In this document: piece after piece, positions 28,793 to 37,042 of the stretch
Layout: the number at the start of each line of letters is the position of its first letter
How positions within the stretch are numbered: position 1 is the stretch's first letter
Origin: Bacteroidota bacterium
Lineage (GTDB): Bacteria > Bacteroidota > Rhodothermia > Rhodothermales > Rubricoccaceae
DNA length: 64,000 bases
Assembly (NCBI GenBank): GCA_039821555.1
Contig: JBCBNX010000001.1
Location: 438,356 to 502,355 of the forward strand
Reading direction: 5' to 3'
Notes under the pieces: model-generated
Database searches by the model: none
Seen by the model: only the letters and a program-made list of their open reading frames with translations
Told to the model about the DNA's origin: nothing
Program-made: the position numbers and the translations under genes

Positions 28793-29629
28793 ATGCCTAC
28801 CAACCCCAGTGTTCTCGCCATCCATGCGCTGTACACCGGAAGCGACCGGGGTCTCGCCGCTGACTTACAAGCGGGACGTCGACTTGGCCTGCACGTTCAG
28901 CCGGTTTGTACGTCCATCGTAGTCGCATCACATGACACCGTAACGGATGTCACCGACGTACCAGCAGACACAGTCGGTGCCCAACTGGAACACCTACAGC
29001 GTGTGATTCGCTGGGAAGGTGTCAAAGTTGGCATCCTGGGCGACTTTCGTACCGTCCATGCCGTGTTTGATCACTTGGACGAGTACGACGGCCCTGTTGT
29101 GCTCGACTTCATTGCGAGCGGACCCACAGGGGAGACGGTTCTTACACAACGAGGCATTGATGCTCTCTCCGAGCGCATGAAGCGCGCTGACGTCGTCATG
29201 CTCAGACGAGTAGATGCAGAGCTAGTAACTGGTGGAGAGATCCGTTCTCTCGACGATGCTCAAGTTGCCGCTCAGCGCGCGCACCATCGTGGAGCACAGC
29301 GCGTCCTTATTAAATGCGGAGACCTTCCAGCTCGGTTCTACGATGCAGCGGATGACCCCGAAGCCACGAGTACGGGGTTCACGAGCGACCTCTATTACGA
29401 CGGCGAGGACTTCGCGCTGTTCGAAGCACCAACGGTCGTGACGGACAGTCGCGGTGCATCGAGCGTCCATGGGATGGCGCTCCTCGGTGCCATGGTGCAA
29501 GGAAAGTCGCTGGAAGACGCCTTCCAGAACGCGAAGCGTGCAGTGACGGATGCTCTTCGCCACAGTAGTGAAAACGAGATGCCAAGCGTAGTAAGCTATG
29601 AACATGCATACCAGGGTAGCCCACTGTAA
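28793..29629 (+). CDS. ThiD-like kinase with altered catalytic loop
   Basis: Ribokinase-fold protein of 278 residues related to hydroxymethylpyrimidine phosphate kinase. The N-terminus VLAIHALYTGSDRGLAADLQ aligns with the ThiD substrate loop, VKVGILGD with its second conserved strand, and the end QGKSLEDAFQNAKRAVTDAL with its C-terminal helix. The anion-hole motif GTGCT of ThiD reads GASSV here, so the catalytic Cys is replaced by Ser. No other thiamin gene is adjacent. It may be a divergent kinase or a non-catalytic relative. The ATG at 28793 is chosen to begin just before the conserved strand. Confidence 0.65.
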   Translation: MPTNPSVLAIHALYTGSDRGLAADLQAGRRLGLHVQPVCTSIVVASHDTVTDVTDVPADTVGAQLEHLQRVIRWEGVKVGILGDFRTVHAVFDHLDEYDGPVVLDFIASGPTGETVLTQRGIDALSERMKRADVVMLRRVDAELVTGGEIRSLDDAQVAAQRAHHRGAQRVLIKCGDLPARFYDAADDPEATSTGFTSDLYYDGEDFALFEAPTVVTDSRGASSVHGMALLGAMVQGKSLEDAFQNAKRAVTDALRHSSENEMPSVVSYEHAYQGSPL

Positions 29630-29690
29630 AGTATAGTTCTAGCTGCCTGTTCTCTTAATCTCCGTTTGTGAACGGGTTCAACGGATCTGT

Positions 29691-29704
29691 TTCTTCCGGA
29701 AGAA
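29691..29704. promoter_or_regulatory. Palindrome upstream of the LacI regulator
   Basis: TTCTTCCGGAAGAA is a perfect 14-base palindrome with a central CG, about 95 bases before the regulator start. A second, imperfect CG-centred site, GAGAGCGCTTGC, lies at 29732-29743. Either could be an autoregulatory operator. The rest of 29630-29798 shows no gene. Confidence 0.35.
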
Positions 29705-29798
29705 GCATACGCACCCGCGTACATGTTTTTCGAGAGCGCTTGCTTTCAAATTTGCTTCCGGTACTTCACTTTCGTTACTGCGCCTTTAGGTATTTCCC

Positions 29799-30839
29799 AT
29801 GGCGAAGGCTTCGCTGACTTCAGATCGACCCAAGGTCACAATTTACGACGTCGCCGACGAGGCCGGGGTCGCAATCTCGACGGTGTCGCGTGTTCTCAAC
29901 GATTCCAAAGAGGTATCTGATAAGACCAGGGCCAAGGTGGAGGCAGCCATCGAAAAGCTGCGATTTAAGCCACAACGGACAGCTAAGACTCTAGCACAAC
30001 AGCAAACGCACTCGCTTGCCGTGGCGATGCCGTCCACGACATCGCTCTTTTACGTGGAGATCTTGAAGGGGGTGAAGGACACGCTCCGCGAGCATGACAT
30101 AGACCTGCTGCTATGCAATCTGGGGTCTACCTCTCCATATCAAACGCTCCAGCGGTTTCTCGCTCGTGGTGCCGTCGATGCACTCTTGTTGGCCTCGTTG
30201 CCTATTGACGACAATTTGGAGAAGGAGCTCATGAAGCTGCACGCGCCCGTTGTCATCGTGGGCGTAAAGCATCCCAAGTTCGACTGTATCTATCTAAACG
30301 ACCGAATCGGCGCTGGCAAAGCGGTCGAACATCTAATCAGTATCGGGCACAGACGCATCGGGATGATATCACCGCATCCGTGGAGCTACGTTACTGACGA
30401 ACGCATTCAAGGCTACCGCTCAGCCCTGGAGGATGCGGGAATACCGTTCGACCCCTCCTTGATTGCTTCGGGTGACACGTTGAAACACGCGGGGTTCTCT
30501 GAGGAATCAGGAGCTGAGGCAATGAAGAAACTACTCGCCCTACCCGACCCGCCTACCGCAGTGTTCGTTGCATCAGACGTCCAGGCATTTGGTGCATGGA
30601 GCGAGATGCGCTCTCGTGATCGGCAGGTCCCTGATCATATGTCGCTAGTGGCCTATGATAACCTGAAGCTTAGTCGCTACCTACGCCTCACTACTGTCGA
30701 CCAGAAGATGTACGAGGTAGGAAAGCTTGCCACAGACCGCCTTCTCCAACGCATCGAAAACGATACCGACGAGCGGATTAGTCGATACGTTCAGCCTGAA
30801 TTGGTCGTGCGCAGCTCAACGGCACCGCTCCAAGGCTAA
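29799..30839 (+). CDS. LacI-family transcriptional regulator
   Basis: Regulator of 346 residues. The N-terminal helix-turn-helix (about 13-60) reads VTIYDVADEAGVAISTVSRVLN, followed by the hinge KPQRTAKTLAQQQ and a periplasmic-binding-protein-like effector domain (about 70-340). Such proteins usually sense sugars. The orphan UgpC-like ATPase 1.1 kb upstream is a possible target. The start ATG at 29799 is followed by nine less conserved residues. Confidence 0.92.
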   Translation: MAKASLTSDRPKVTIYDVADEAGVAISTVSRVLNDSKEVSDKTRAKVEAAIEKLRFKPQRTAKTLAQQQTHSLAVAMPSTTSLFYVEILKGVKDTLREHDIDLLLCNLGSTSPYQTLQRFLARGAVDALLLASLPIDDNLEKELMKLHAPVVIVGVKHPKFDCIYLNDRIGAGKAVEHLISIGHRRIGMISPHPWSYVTDERIQGYRSALEDAGIPFDPSLIASGDTLKHAGFSEESGAEAMKKLLALPDPPTAVFVASDVQAFGAWSEMRSRDRQVPDHMSLVAYDNLKLSRYLRLTTVDQKMYEVGKLATDRLLQRIENDTDERISRYVQPELVVRSSTAPLQG

Positions 30840-30927
30840 CGGTAGGCTGTAGCGAACGAGAGCACTGAGTGGACAGGATTACCGATTTTGAGAGCATAGC
30901 GTCCCACATCGTGCATCCTGGCCTCAA

Positions 30928-31899
30928 ATGACCACCGAACGTCGTGCTGAGCTTCGTGCTGCCATTGAGCGGCAGCTACCCCATGCGCTCGAAACAACGC
31001 AATTCGAGCACCTTGGCGAGCGCTACCAAGGAAAGGTGCGCGACACCTACGCGCAAGGCAATCGTCTCGTACTGATCACGACCGACCGAATCTCCGCGTT
31101 CGACCATGTATTGAGACAGACGATTCCCTTCAAGGGACAGGTTCTCAACCAAACTGCAGCCTATTTCCTCGAACACACAAGGGATACTGCGCCAAACCAT
31201 CTGGTCGACGTCCCAGATCCTAACGTGACGGTCGCTAGGCGTTGTGAAGCATTACCTATTGAGTTTGTGGTACGTGGTTATCTAGCTGGTTATTCATGGC
31301 GATCATACAATAACGGTTTACGCTTGCTATGCGGGGAGCACCTACCTGAGGGACTTCGAGAAAGCGACAGGCTGCCAAAGCCGATCCTAACTCCAGCTAC
31401 GAAAGCTGTAGAAGGCCACGATGAGGACATCTCTAAAGCCGAAATCTTGGAGCGCGGTCTCCTTGATCGTGCAAACTTAGAACACTGTGAGGCGATGGCG
31501 CTTGCTCTCTTTCAACGCGGCACCCAGATGGCCGCTGATCGCGGCCTGTTGCTCGTTGACACGAAGTACGAGTTTGGCCGTGATGAGGACGGTACCCTGT
31601 CGGTAATCGATGAGATACACACACCCGATTCGTCTCGCTATTACTACGCTGATGGCTACGACGAACGGTTAGAGCGGGGTGAGCCTCAGCGACAGCTATC
31701 CAAGGAGTTCGTGCGGGAGTGGCTTATGGATCACGGCTTCCAAGGCAAGGACGGGCAAGTCCTCCCTACCCTCACTGATGAGTTCCGTGTCGAGGTGTCG
31801 CTCCGATATATAGAACTTTACGAGGCCATAACGGGCAATACATTCGATGCAGCTGTGTCATTCGATGTTGATACCCGAATCAAATTAGCTTTGCAATAA
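30928..31899 (+). CDS. purC: Phosphoribosylaminoimidazole-succinocarboxamide synthase
   Basis: Makes SAICAR from CAIR, aspartate and ATP in purine synthesis. The protein has 323 residues, the long form of the family. Recognisable motifs are YQGKVRDTYAQGNRLVLITTDRISAFD, IPFKGQVLNQTAAYFLE, VVRGYLAGYSW, LVDTKYEFGRDEDG and LSVIDEIHTPDSSRYY. The gene is AT-richer than its neighbours, especially 31240-31320 and the last 100 bases, and carries two polar motif copies. No other pur gene is adjacent; guaB is 20 kb away. Confidence 0.97.
   Translation: MTTERRAELRAAIERQLPHALETTQFEHLGERYQGKVRDTYAQGNRLVLITTDRISAFDHVLRQTIPFKGQVLNQTAAYFLEHTRDTAPNHLVDVPDPNVTVARRCEALPIEFVVRGYLAGYSWRSYNNGLRLLCGEHLPEGLRESDRLPKPILTPATKAVEGHDEDISKAEILERGLLDRANLEHCEAMALALFQRGTQMAADRGLLLVDTKYEFGRDEDGTLSVIDEIHTPDSSRYYYADGYDERLERGEPQRQLSKEFVREWLMDHGFQGKDGQVLPTLTDEFRVEVSLRYIELYEAITGNTFDAAVSFDVDTRIKLALQ
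31306..31316 (-). repeat. Polar motif copy 7 (minus strand, CCGTTATTGTA)
   Basis: First minus-oriented copy, inside the plus-strand purC gene. It is identical to copy 4 in reverse orientation. Confidence 0.5.
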
Positions 31900-31905
31900 C
31901 AGCTT
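31887..31905. repeat. 19-bp repeat shared with 52731-52749
   Basis: AGCTTTGCAATAACAGCTT overlaps the purC stop codon and is identical to a 19-mer inside the EVE-McrB gene. It contains polar motif copy 8 at 31892-31902 (minus strand). Confidence 0.8.
31892..31902 (-). repeat. Polar motif copy 8 (minus strand, CTGTTATTGCA)
   Basis: Minus-strand exact-core copy spanning the purC stop. The remaining 31900-32094 gap has no gene or clear promoter that I can support. Confidence 0.55.
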
Positions 31906-32094
31906 TGTGGGCGCTGCATGTAGGCTATGGTCGGTTGCCTAGATCTTGCTGTGTCGAGGAATGAGCGGCCGTGCCCGTGTTCGATTCACGAAGCACTCAC
32001 TCCCGTCTGGTTGCAATCAGGGACACCTGGTGCGTCCTTGTAATTCGGCGTTCCGGAAGCGCTCCCAACAGCTCTCTTCTCCTGCCCTACGGCA

Positions 32095-33606
32095 ATGCAG
32101 CAACACCTCGTTCGCGTTTACCCTTCGAGAGAACCACTCCCCCGCGAAGACCAACTGGCTTTCAAAATCGCACGTGTCGCGACGGACCCAGTCGCCGTTG
32201 ATGACGATGTGACGGCGATGCTCATCAATCGCATCATCGACAACGCGGCGGTGGCCATTGCCTCCGTCAATCGTGGCCCAGTGATGACGGCGAGGGCCAT
32301 GGCACTTGCACACCCACGAAATGGCGGCGCAACCGTCTTTGGTGTGAAGGAGACGCGCGTGTCGCCGGAGTGGGCGGCGTGGGCCAACGGTACCGCGGTG
32401 CGTGAGTTAGACTTTCACGACACCTTTCTCGCCGCCGACTACTCCCATCCTGCCGACAACATCCCAGCGGTTTTGGCCGTCGCACAGACCGTAGGCGCTG
32501 GCGGTGCTGCGTTGATTCGCGGCCTGGCCACCGGGTACGAAATTCAAATCGACCTAGTAAAGGCGATATGCCTACACAAGCACAAAATCGACCACATCGC
32601 GCACCTAGGTCCGTCTGCAGCCGCTGGATTGGGCACCCTACTCGGGCTTGACACCGACACCGTATATCAAGCTGTCCAGCAAGCCACGCACGTCACGTTC
32701 TCGACGCGCCAGAGCCGGAAAGGCGAGATTTCCTCGTGGAAAGCCTTTGCGCCAGCTCATGCTGGAAAGCTCGCGATTGAAGCGGTAGACCGCACGATGC
32801 GTGGTGAAGGCGCTCCGTCGCCAATCTACGAAGGCGAAGACAGCGTGATCGCCTGGATGCTCGACGGTCCCGATGCACGTTACACGGTGCCGCTGCCCAG
32901 CCTTGGCGAGCCCAAACGCGCCATTTTGGAGTCCTACACAAAAGAGCATTCCGCCGAGTACCAAAGCCAAGCCTTGATCGACCTCGCCTTTCGGATGGGC
33001 GACGCGGTTAAAGCGGCCGGTCGCCCCTGGGACGACGTCGAGCGCGTTGTCATCCACACTAGCCATCACACGCACTATGTGATTGGCACCGGCGCAGGCG
33101 ACCCCCAGAAGATGGACCCGCAGGCGAGCCGCGAAACGCTCGACCACTCGATCATGTACATCTTCACCGTAGCGCTCCAAGACGGCGAGTGGCACCATGT
33201 ACGGAGCTACGCCTCGGAACGCGCACAGCGCGAGGATACAGTGCGGCTCTGGCACAAAGTCGAAACGACTGAAGACCCTACATGGACGGAGCGCTACCAC
33301 CACCCAGACCCTCAGCAGCGCACGTTTGGTGGACGTGTCGCCATTCACTTCGCAGACGGCGCTGTGATCGAGGACGAACTCGGCGTAGCGAACGCGCATC
33401 CGGCTGGAGCTCGTCCGTTTGAACGCCCCGACTACATTCGCAAGTTCGACACCCTGACGCACGGACTTATCTCACAGGGTGAGCGCAACCGCTTTATCGA
33501 CCTGGTGCAACAGCTACCGGACTTATCACCATCACAGGTTGCGGAGCTCAACGTAGTCCACGACGCCGCGCCCCTGGAGTCGAACGGCCGCCCCGGCATT
33601 TTCTAA
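32095..33606 (+). CDS. prpD: 2-methylcitrate dehydratase (MmgE/PrpD family)
   Basis: Dehydrates 2-methylcitrate to 2-methyl-cis-aconitate in propionate oxidation. The protein has 503 residues. It shows the MmgE/PrpD features [20 protein letters not shown], the [16 protein letters not shown] region and [17 protein letters not shown], and ends with [15 protein letters not shown]. It is first of a prpD-prpB-prpC run on one strand, with gaps of 78 and 20 bases. The ATG at 32095 is the first in frame; the start is likely but not proven by a ribosome site. Confidence 0.95.
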   Translation: MQQHLVRVYPSREPLPREDQLAFKIARVATDPVAVDDDVTAMLINRIIDNAAVAIASVNRGPVMTARAMALAHPRNGGATVFGVKETRVSPEWAAWANGTAVRELDFHDTFLAADYSHPADNIPAVLAVAQTVGAGGAALIRGLATGYEIQIDLVKAICLHKHKIDHIAHLGPSAAAGLGTLLGLDTDTVYQAVQQATHVTFSTRQSRKGEISSWKAFAPAHAGKLAIEAVDRTMRGEGAPSPIYEGEDSVIAWMLDGPDARYTVPLPSLGEPKRAILESYTKEHSAEYQSQALIDLAFRMGDAVKAAGRPWDDVERVVIHTSHHTHYVIGTGAGDPQKMDPQASRETLDHSIMYIFTVALQDGEWHHVRSYASERAQREDTVRLWHKVETTEDPTWTERYHHPDPQQRTFGGRVAIHFADGAVIEDELGVANAHPAGARPFERPDYIRKFDTLTHGLISQGERNRFIDLVQQLPDLSPSQVAELNVVHDAAPLESNGRPGIF

Positions 33607-33684
33607 CCACCGCTGCTCCGTCGATGGGGTCGCCCAGCTACAGGGCCTTCGCACCGACACGCAGCGAGCAAAACAACATAGACT

Positions 33685-34578
33685 GTGCTAAACGTCGACG
33701 TTTTGCCCCATGAGAAGCGCGCGGTGTTGCGCACCCGCCTCGATGCCGGAGAACTCGTGCGCTTTCCTGGCGCCTTCTCGCCGATCGTAGCGCAAGTGAT
33801 CGAACGGATTGGCTACGATGGGGTCTATATCTCGGGCGGCGCGCTCGCCAATGATCTAGGGCTTCCAGACATTGGCCTGACGACGCTCACCGAGGTCGCG
33901 CTGCGCGGCCAGCAGATCAGTCGCGTCACAAACCTCCCCACGATCATCGATGCTGACACGGGCTTCGGTGAGGCAACCAACGTGGGTCGAACTGTCGTTG
34001 AGTTTGAGGCCGCTGGGCTATCGGGCTGCCACTTCGAGGACCAAGTCAACCCAAAGCGCTGTGGTCACCTCGGCGGTAAACAGCTCGTGGAGCCGGACGT
34101 AATGATCCAGAAGCTGCGCGCGGCGGTGCAGATGCGGCGCGATCCCAACTTTCTCTTAATCGCGCGTACCGACGCACGAGGAGTGCTCGGCTTCGACGCC
34201 GCTGTCGAGCGAGCCCAGGCCTATGTCGAGGCTGGCGCTGACCTGATTTTTCCCGAGGCCCTCAAGGATGCCGACGAGTTTCGCGCGTTCCGTGCCGCCG
34301 TCGACGCTCCGCTCCTCGCCAACATGACCGAGTTTGGCAAATCGCCCATCTTCACACTCGATGAGCTGCGCAACCTCGGCTACAACCTCGTGATCTACCC
34401 AGTCACGAGCCTCCGCTTCGCACTCAAGGCGATCGAGGACGGTCTCACCCGTATCTACCAGGATGGCACCCAGCGGCACTTGCTCGACGCCATGCTGACG
34501 CGCAAACGGCTCTACGACATCGTCGACTACGAAGCCTACAACGCTTTCGACAGCGACGTCTTCAACTTCGAACTGTAA
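33685..34578 (+). CDS. prpB: 2-methylisocitrate lyase
   Basis: Splits 2-methylisocitrate into pyruvate and succinate. The protein has 297 residues and belongs to the isocitrate lyase/PEP mutase superfamily. It has GGALANDLGLPDIGL, IDADTGFGEATNV with the metal-binding Asp residues, and the catalytic-loop motif KRCGHLGGK, where PrpB proteins typically carry KRCGHR/L. Start is GTG at 33685. It is followed 20 bases later by prpC. Confidence 0.95.
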   Translation: MLNVDVLPHEKRAVLRTRLDAGELVRFPGAFSPIVAQVIERIGYDGVYISGGALANDLGLPDIGLTTLTEVALRGQQISRVTNLPTIIDADTGFGEATNVGRTVVEFEAAGLSGCHFEDQVNPKRCGHLGGKQLVEPDVMIQKLRAAVQMRRDPNFLLIARTDARGVLGFDAAVERAQAYVEAGADLIFPEALKDADEFRAFRAAVDAPLLANMTEFGKSPIFTLDELRNLGYNLVIYPVTSLRFALKAIEDGLTRIYQDGTQRHLLDAMLTRKRLYDIVDYEAYNAFDSDVFNFEL

Positions 34579-34598
34579 CGGACCCTCCCCCGATTGCC

Positions 34599-35735
34599 AT
34601 GACCGACACCGCGACACCCACGATTCACAAGGGGCTTTTTGGAGTCACCGTCGACGAGACTGCTATCTCCAAGGTGATGGCCGAGACAAACTCCCTTACC
34701 TACCGAGGCTACCCCATCGAAGAACTCTGCGAACATGCCTCTTTCGAGGAAGTCGCCTACCTGATGTGGTACGGCGAACTCCCTAACAGCGAACAACTCG
34801 CACAGTTCGCTGATGCGGAACGCGGCCTACGGGGACTGACGAGCGACCAAGTAGCCCTGCTCGACACCTTTGCTGACGACGCCCATCCGATGGACGTGCT
34901 GCGCGCAGGAATTGCCGCCCTGGGCGCCGAGAAAAACCGGGGCTTTGCCGACGCAGAACAGGCGCAGCGCGACCATGCCATGAGCCTGCTCGGGAAAATA
35001 CCGACGTTTGTTGCCGCTGACCACCGCCGCCGCAAAGGGCTGAGCGCAGTCAGCCCTCGCGCAGACCTCGGCTTCTCGGAGAACTTCCTCTACATGATGA
35101 CCGGAGAAGTGCCCTCTCCCGAGGTGTCGAAGGCCTTCGATGTCTCGATGATCCTATATGCGGAGCACGGCTTCAATGCGAGCACTTTCACCTGCCGCGT
35201 TATCGCCTCGACGCTCTCAGATCTCAATAGTGCAATAACGGGTGGAATTGGGGCCCTCAAGGGCCCGATCCACGGAGGTGCGAACGAGGCCGTTATGTAC
35301 ATGCTCCTCGACATGGACGGACCGTCCTCGGGGAAAGCTTGGGTCGAGGAGGCACTGGCCAGCAAAAAGAAAATCATGGGCTTCGGCCACCGCGTCTACC
35401 GCTCCGGCGATTCGCGTGTCCCGACGATGAGAACCTACCTGCGCGGGCTGGCGATGATCAACGACCGTATGGACCTCATCGAGACGATGGATGCCGTGGA
35501 GGACGCGATGTTCAACGCCAAGAGCATCCATCCAAACGTCGACTTTATCACAGGCCCCGCGTACTACCTCATGGGCATCGAGATTGACTTCTACACGCCG
35601 CTCTTCGTGATGAGCCGCATCACCGGCTGGTGCGCGCATTATTTCGAACAGATCAGCAGCAACCGGCTCATCCGGCCGCTGGCAGCCTACACGGGCGCCG
35701 CGCAGCGTCGCGTTAAGCCGCTCGGGCTGCGCTAG
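34599..35735 (+). CDS. prpC: 2-methylcitrate synthase
   Basis: Condenses propionyl-CoA with oxaloacetate. The protein has 378 residues and a citrate synthase fold. It contains SLTYRGYPIEELCEHASFEEVAYL, HGFNASTFTCRVIAST and the active-site GPIHGGANEAV plus MGFGHRVYRSGDSRVPTM. Context with prpD and prpB decides methylcitrate over citrate synthase. It ends 12 bases before the amidotransferase gene, suggesting one transcript. Confidence 0.95.
   Translation: MTDTATPTIHKGLFGVTVDETAISKVMAETNSLTYRGYPIEELCEHASFEEVAYLMWYGELPNSEQLAQFADAERGLRGLTSDQVALLDTFADDAHPMDVLRAGIAALGAEKNRGFADAEQAQRDHAMSLLGKIPTFVAADHRRRKGLSAVSPRADLGFSENFLYMMTGEVPSPEVSKAFDVSMILYAEHGFNASTFTCRVIASTLSDLNSAITGGIGALKGPIHGGANEAVMYMLLDMDGPSSGKAWVEEALASKKKIMGFGHRVYRSGDSRVPTMRTYLRGLAMINDRMDLIETMDAVEDAMFNAKSIHPNVDFITGPAYYLMGIEIDFYTPLFVMSRITGWCAHYFEQISSNRLIRPLAAYTGAAQRRVKPLGLR
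35231..35241 (-). repeat. Polar motif copy 9 (minus strand, CCGTTATTGCA)
   Basis: Minus-strand exact-core copy inside the plus-strand prpC gene; it occupies an active-site-proximal coding segment, so it is conserved despite coding constraints. Confidence 0.5.
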
Positions 35736-35747
35736 GATCGAGATGGC

Positions 35748-36452
35748 ATGATTGCCGTTTTGCAGCACGTTTCCTTCGAAGGGCCCGCGCACATTGCTGC
35801 GTGGGCCTCTTCTCGTGGCCTGACGCTCGATACCACGCGACTCTTCGCGGGCGAATCGACACCTGATGTCGCTGCCATAGACGGCCTCATTGTGATGGGC
35901 GGACCGATGAACATCTACGAAGAGGAAGACTACCCCTGGCTCGTCAGCGAGAAGGCACTTGTCCGCGATGCCATTGAGGCCGGGAAGCCAGTCGTTGGCG
36001 TCTGCCTCGGAGCGCAAATGATCGCGGACGTGCTAGGGAGCAAGGTTGTGCCCGTCGGTCAGAAAGAGATCGGTTGGTTCCCCCTGTCGCTGACCGAAGC
36101 TGGCCGGTCTCATCCGGTTTTCAGAGCCGCCCCCGCTTCGTTTCCGGTATTTCACTGGCATGGAGAGACGTTCGCGCTGCCAGACGGCGCGATACACCTC
36201 GCTCGAACTTCGGTCTGTGAGACGCAAGCGTTCCTCTGGAAGGACCGAGTACTGGGTCTCCAGTGCCACCTTGAGATGACGGCCAGGAGCATCGACGCCA
36301 TCATCAACGGCTGCGCTCACGAGCTTGAGCTCGCGCAGGGCCAGCCGTGGGTTCAAAGCGCCGAGACCATGCAGGCGATCAGTGGCGACAAGCTTGCTTA
36401 TGCACACGTGCTGTTGCAAAACGCACTGGACTACGTATTTAATTTGCAATAA
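35748..36452 (+). CDS. Class I glutamine amidotransferase-like protein
   Basis: Stand-alone GATase1 domain protein of 234 residues, of the GMP-synthase-like glutamine amidotransferase group. The nucleophile Cys is in VVGVCLGAQMIADVLG (about residue 87), and the His-Glu pair is in LQCHLEMTARSID. Stand-alone members hydrolyse gamma-glutamyl amides or act with unknown partners. It probably rides on the prp transcript. Function beyond glutamine or gamma-glutamyl hydrolysis is not known. Confidence 0.85.
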   Translation: MIAVLQHVSFEGPAHIAAWASSRGLTLDTTRLFAGESTPDVAAIDGLIVMGGPMNIYEEEDYPWLVSEKALVRDAIEAGKPVVGVCLGAQMIADVLGSKVVPVGQKEIGWFPLSLTEAGRSHPVFRAAPASFPVFHWHGETFALPDGAIHLARTSVCETQAFLWKDRVLGLQCHLEMTARSIDAIINGCAHELELAQGQPWVQSAETMQAISGDKLAYAHVLLQNALDYVFNLQ

Positions 36453-36455
36453 TGG
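36445..36455 (-). repeat. Polar motif copy 10 (minus strand, CCATTATTGCA)
   Basis: Minus-strand exact-core copy over the stop codon of the amidotransferase gene, with an A in place of the usual G and AT-rich sequence beyond. Confidence 0.45.
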
Positions 36456-36539
36456 GTGTTTGGTCGTGCGTGCGGGACCCGTTGCCTAAACACGTGCGTC
36501 GTGTTGCGAGTCGTTTCACCTTGTTAACCCGATAGCCCT

Positions 36540-36998
36540 ATGTCTGCCGACGCCCCAGTTCTTACCTATTGGCACGTCTGGACTGACCAAGACGGCGTGA
36601 GTCGCCAGAGCCAGGCCACCCTTGAGGCCTACGAAAAATCGAGCATTAGCGAAGGTGCTGCGCCGCAGTTCAACAACTGGCTGATGCAGAGCGCAGCACA
36701 AATTCTCTTCACTATGCACCCTGTCGGCTGGGTCGGTGAATGGCACGAAAACCCCGAACCGCAGTGGATTGTGCCGCTCCGGGGACGCTGGTTCGTCGAG
36801 ACCATGGACGGGCAACGCGTCGAGATGGGACCGGGCGAAGTGTCGTTCGGCGCGGATCAGAACACCGTGGCCAATGAGCACGGTCATCGAGGACACCGTT
36901 CCGGTACTGTCGGAGACGAGCCGTGCTACCTCATGGTAGTCCAGCTCAAAGACGACGCCTTCAAAGCGGCCTTACCCGGCAGCTTCGAGGACGAGTAG
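36540..36998 (+). CDS. Cupin-domain protein
   Basis: Single small beta-barrel of 152 residues. The phrases PQWIVPLRGRWFVETMDGQRVEMGPGEVSFGADQNT and the following NEHGHRGHRSGTVG resemble the two cupin motifs, with His residues available for metal binding. No specific enzyme family is recognised. It follows the amidotransferase by 87 bases and is the last gene of the plus-strand run from prpD. Confidence 0.7.
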   Translation: MSADAPVLTYWHVWTDQDGVSRQSQATLEAYEKSSISEGAAPQFNNWLMQSAAQILFTMHPVGWVGEWHENPEPQWIVPLRGRWFVETMDGQRVEMGPGEVSFGADQNTVANEHGHRGHRSGTVGDEPCYLMVVQLKDDAFKAALPGSFEDE

Positions 36999-37042
36999 CC
37001 TTCCGCGTTGGTTGCTCGCGCAAGCAATCATGTTTGCCCCTC

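Noticed and set aside
28793..29629. TPP riboswitch before the ThiD-like gene
   Set aside because: No CTGAGA-type core or conserved stem set is present in the short upstream region.
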